DNA of 34,196 bases from Verrucomicrobiia bacterium (GTDB lineage Bacteria > Verrucomicrobiota > Verrucomicrobiia > Limisphaerales > UBA11358). Below the pieces are notes generated by a model, which saw only the letters and a program-made list of their open reading frames with translations, made no database searches and was not told the DNA's origin. The translations under genes and the position numbers were made by a program. This document shows, one piece after another, positions 32,724 through 34,196 of this stretch (position 1 is its first letter; each line of letters begins with the position of its first letter). The stretch lies in contig JANWKE010000163.1 in the NCBI GenBank assembly GCA_025451535.1, positions 1 through 34,196 on the forward strand, read 5' to 3'.

Positions 32724-34196
32724 ATGATGACCAATAGAAACATGGCAGCAGCACAAGACACGGATGCGGAACTGGTTTCACGCACCCTGGCGGGCGATCG
32801 GGATGCTTTCAGCCGGATTGTTTCGCGATACCAGATATTGATTTGTTCGCTGGCTTACAGCCGCATCGGCCATCTTGGCCTGAGCGAGGACGTGGCGCAG
32901 GAAACGTTCATCACCGCCTGGAAACATCTCCGGCTCCTGCGCGAACCGGAGAAGCTGCGCGCCTGGCTGTGCGGCATTGTCCGCAACCGGATTCACAAGA
33001 ACCTGCAGCGGGAAGGGCGCGAGCCGGTGCATGTCGCCGAGCCTTTGGAGCTGGTGGATGATTCGCCGGCGCGCGAGGCACTGCCTTCGGAACAGACTAT
33101 CGGGCGCGAGGAAGAAGCGATTTTGTGGCGGTCGTTGGAACGAATCCCGGAGCTTTACCGCGAACCGCTCATCCTGTTTTATCGCGAGCATCAATCGATC
33201 GAAACCGTCGCCGCCAATTTGGATTTGACCGAGGACGCCGTGAAACAACGCCTGTCGCGCGGGAGAAAACTGTTGCAGGAGCAATTCCTCGCCTTTGTCG
33301 AAGGTGCGTTGGCGCAGACCAGCCCCGGCCCGAACTTCACGCTCTCCGTTCTCTCGGCGTTGCCGGCGCTCACGCTTTCCGCCAAGGTCGGCGCTCTCGG
33401 CGGCGCTGCGGCCAAAGGCGGCGCCGCCGCGAAAAGCGCCGGAGTCATGGGCCTGTTCAGCGCGATCCTCACCCCGCTGGCGGTGATTGCCGGGAATTAT
33501 GCGAGCTACCGAATGAGTATGAACGAGGCTCATTCCGATTTGGAACGCAGCCATATCAAACGAATTTTTCGGAACGCGCTCCTGGTGGCCCTGGGCATTT
33601 CCGCGATTCTGGCAGTCCCGCTTTATCGCGCGTTCGACGGTCAGCTTAACACGACGACTTTTGCGAGCGTGGCGTTCAGTCAGACAATCGTCATTTACTT
33701 TCTCACCATGGCGGCCTTTGTATTCGGCACATTGCCCAAACGCCGCCGTTATCTCGCCAAAATTTTAGCCGATCAACACGGCGGAAATTTTCCTCCGCCC
33801 GCCTTCGAGTATCGCAGTCGGTGGTCGTTGTTCGGACTCCCACTCATTCATATCCGCACGGGCGACCGTTTCGACATCTTGCGCGGGCCGGTGAAAGGCT
33901 GGATCGCCGTCGGCAGCAGTCACGCCGTGGGTGTTCTCTTCGCTTCCGGCGGTCTCGCGATTGCGCCCTTGAGCTTCGGCGGCATGGCGGTTGGTCTGGT
34001 GCCGTTCGGCGCGGTTAGCATCGGCGTATTCTCCCTGGGTGCCATCAGCTTCGGTATTTGGGCGTTGGGCGGAGCCGCCATCGGCTGGCAGGTCTGCTGC
34101 GGCTGCGGTCTCGCCTGGAACGCCGCGGTCGGCGGAATAGTGGCCGCGCACGATTTTGCCATGGGCGGAATCGCCATCGCGCGGGAAACCAACAAC
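32724..34196 (+). CDS. ECF sigma factor fused to a membrane and glycine-repeat domain (3' end outside window)
   Basis: The frame is open from ATG 32724 (also ATG 32727 and 32742) to the window end, 491 codons so far, so the stop is outside. Residues 11-95 are sigma region 2 (LAGDRDAFSRIV, SEDVAQETFITAWKHL), and 130-185 are region 4 (ERIPELYREPLILFYREHQSIETVAANLDLTEDAVKQRLSRGR). These define an ECF sigma factor. Beyond that lie an Ala/Gly stretch (205-240), three likely membrane helices (about 240-257, 284-300, 320-337) and an EYRSRWSLFGLPLIHI strand. A string of hexapeptide-like repeats such as FGGMAVG, FGAVSIG, LGAISFG and LGGAAIG (about 405-455) follows. No anti-sigma gene is seen next to it, so the membrane part may itself hold the sigma in check. 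No clear ribosome site. Confidence 0.85.
   Translation, partial: MMTNRNMAAAQDTDAELVSRTLAGDRDAFSRIVSRYQILICSLAYSRIGHLGLSEDVAQETFITAWKHLRLLREPEKLRAWLCGIVRNRIHKNLQREGREPVHVAEPLELVDDSPAREALPSEQTIGREEEAILWRSLERIPELYREPLILFYREHQSIETVAANLDLTEDAVKQRLSRGRKLLQEQFLAFVEGALAQTSPGPNFTLSVLSALPALTLSAKVGALGGAAAKGGAAAKSAGVMGLFSAILTPLAVIAGNYASYRMSMNEAHSDLERSHIKRIFRNALLVALGISAILAVPLYRAFDGQLNTTTFASVAFSQTIVIYFLTMAAFVFGTLPKRRRYLAKILADQHGGNFPPPAFEYRSRWSLFGLPLIHIRTGDRFDILRGPVKGWIAVGSSHAVGVLFASGGLAIAPLSFGGMAVGLVPFGAVSIGVFSLGAISFGIWALGGAAIGWQVCCGCGLAWNAAVGGIVAAHDFAMGGIAIARETNN

Overview
The window is 34,196 bases of GC-rich Gram-negative chromosomal DNA. Several features point to the phylum Verrucomicrobiota, perhaps a Pedosphaera-like lineage; this is inference, with no database search behind it. 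They are a giant glycine-rich autotransporter, an ECF sigma factor fused to membrane and glycine-repeat domains, an SGNH protein whose C-terminus ends in a phenylalanine-tyrosine-arginine-leucine type tail, an Obg protein with an in-frame repeat insertion, few strong Shine-Dalgarno sites, and many palindromic intergenic repeats. No tRNA, rRNA or CRISPR array was seen.

Layout. 1-4760 is the 3' part of an autotransporter with about 17 glycine-rich passenger repeats and a C-terminal barrel. 4820-7307 holds a DUF423 membrane protein (minus), an HDAC-like deacetylase and a secreted GH26 glycosidase. 7294-14916 is a minus-strand signalling block: a PhcB-like methyltransferase, a hybrid membrane kinase (sensor kinase + receiver + second kinase), a receiver-kinase protein, then a REC-GAF-PAS kinase. 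15149-18584 is an overlapping minus-strand operon of an alpha/beta hydrolase, a DUF2156 protein and an OprB-like porin. 18975-22543 carries a second alpha/beta hydrolase, a FadL-type outer-membrane channel and an SGNH-fold protein without the expected catalytic residues. 22593-25117 is DAHP synthase followed by an IS481-like insertion sequence. 25265-29583 holds a conserved protein of unknown function, a lone ABC ATPase with a TPR-like partner, a secreted dienelactone hydrolase and RsmD. 29607-32569 is the classical rplU-rpmA-obg ribosome cluster plus a beta-hydroxyacid dehydrogenase. 32724 to the end is the ECF sigma-factor fusion.

The most interesting region is 9482-14916. Its methyltransferase, sensor kinase, receiver-kinase and second receiver-kinase follow the order and domain content of the Ralstonia phcB-phcS-phcR-phcQ quorum-sensing operon, which makes and senses 3-hydroxy fatty-acid methyl esters. 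Here the phcS and phcR equivalents appear fused in one polypeptide. This looks like a divergent Phc-type cell-cell signalling system, with ester hydrolases and a fatty-acid channel encoded within about 7 kb. The assignment rests on domain order and remembered family motifs and has not been tested.

A second theme is palindromic repeats that invade genes. They supply the C-terminal residues of DAHP synthase, RsmD and Obg, and part of an internal insertion of about 64 residues in Obg.
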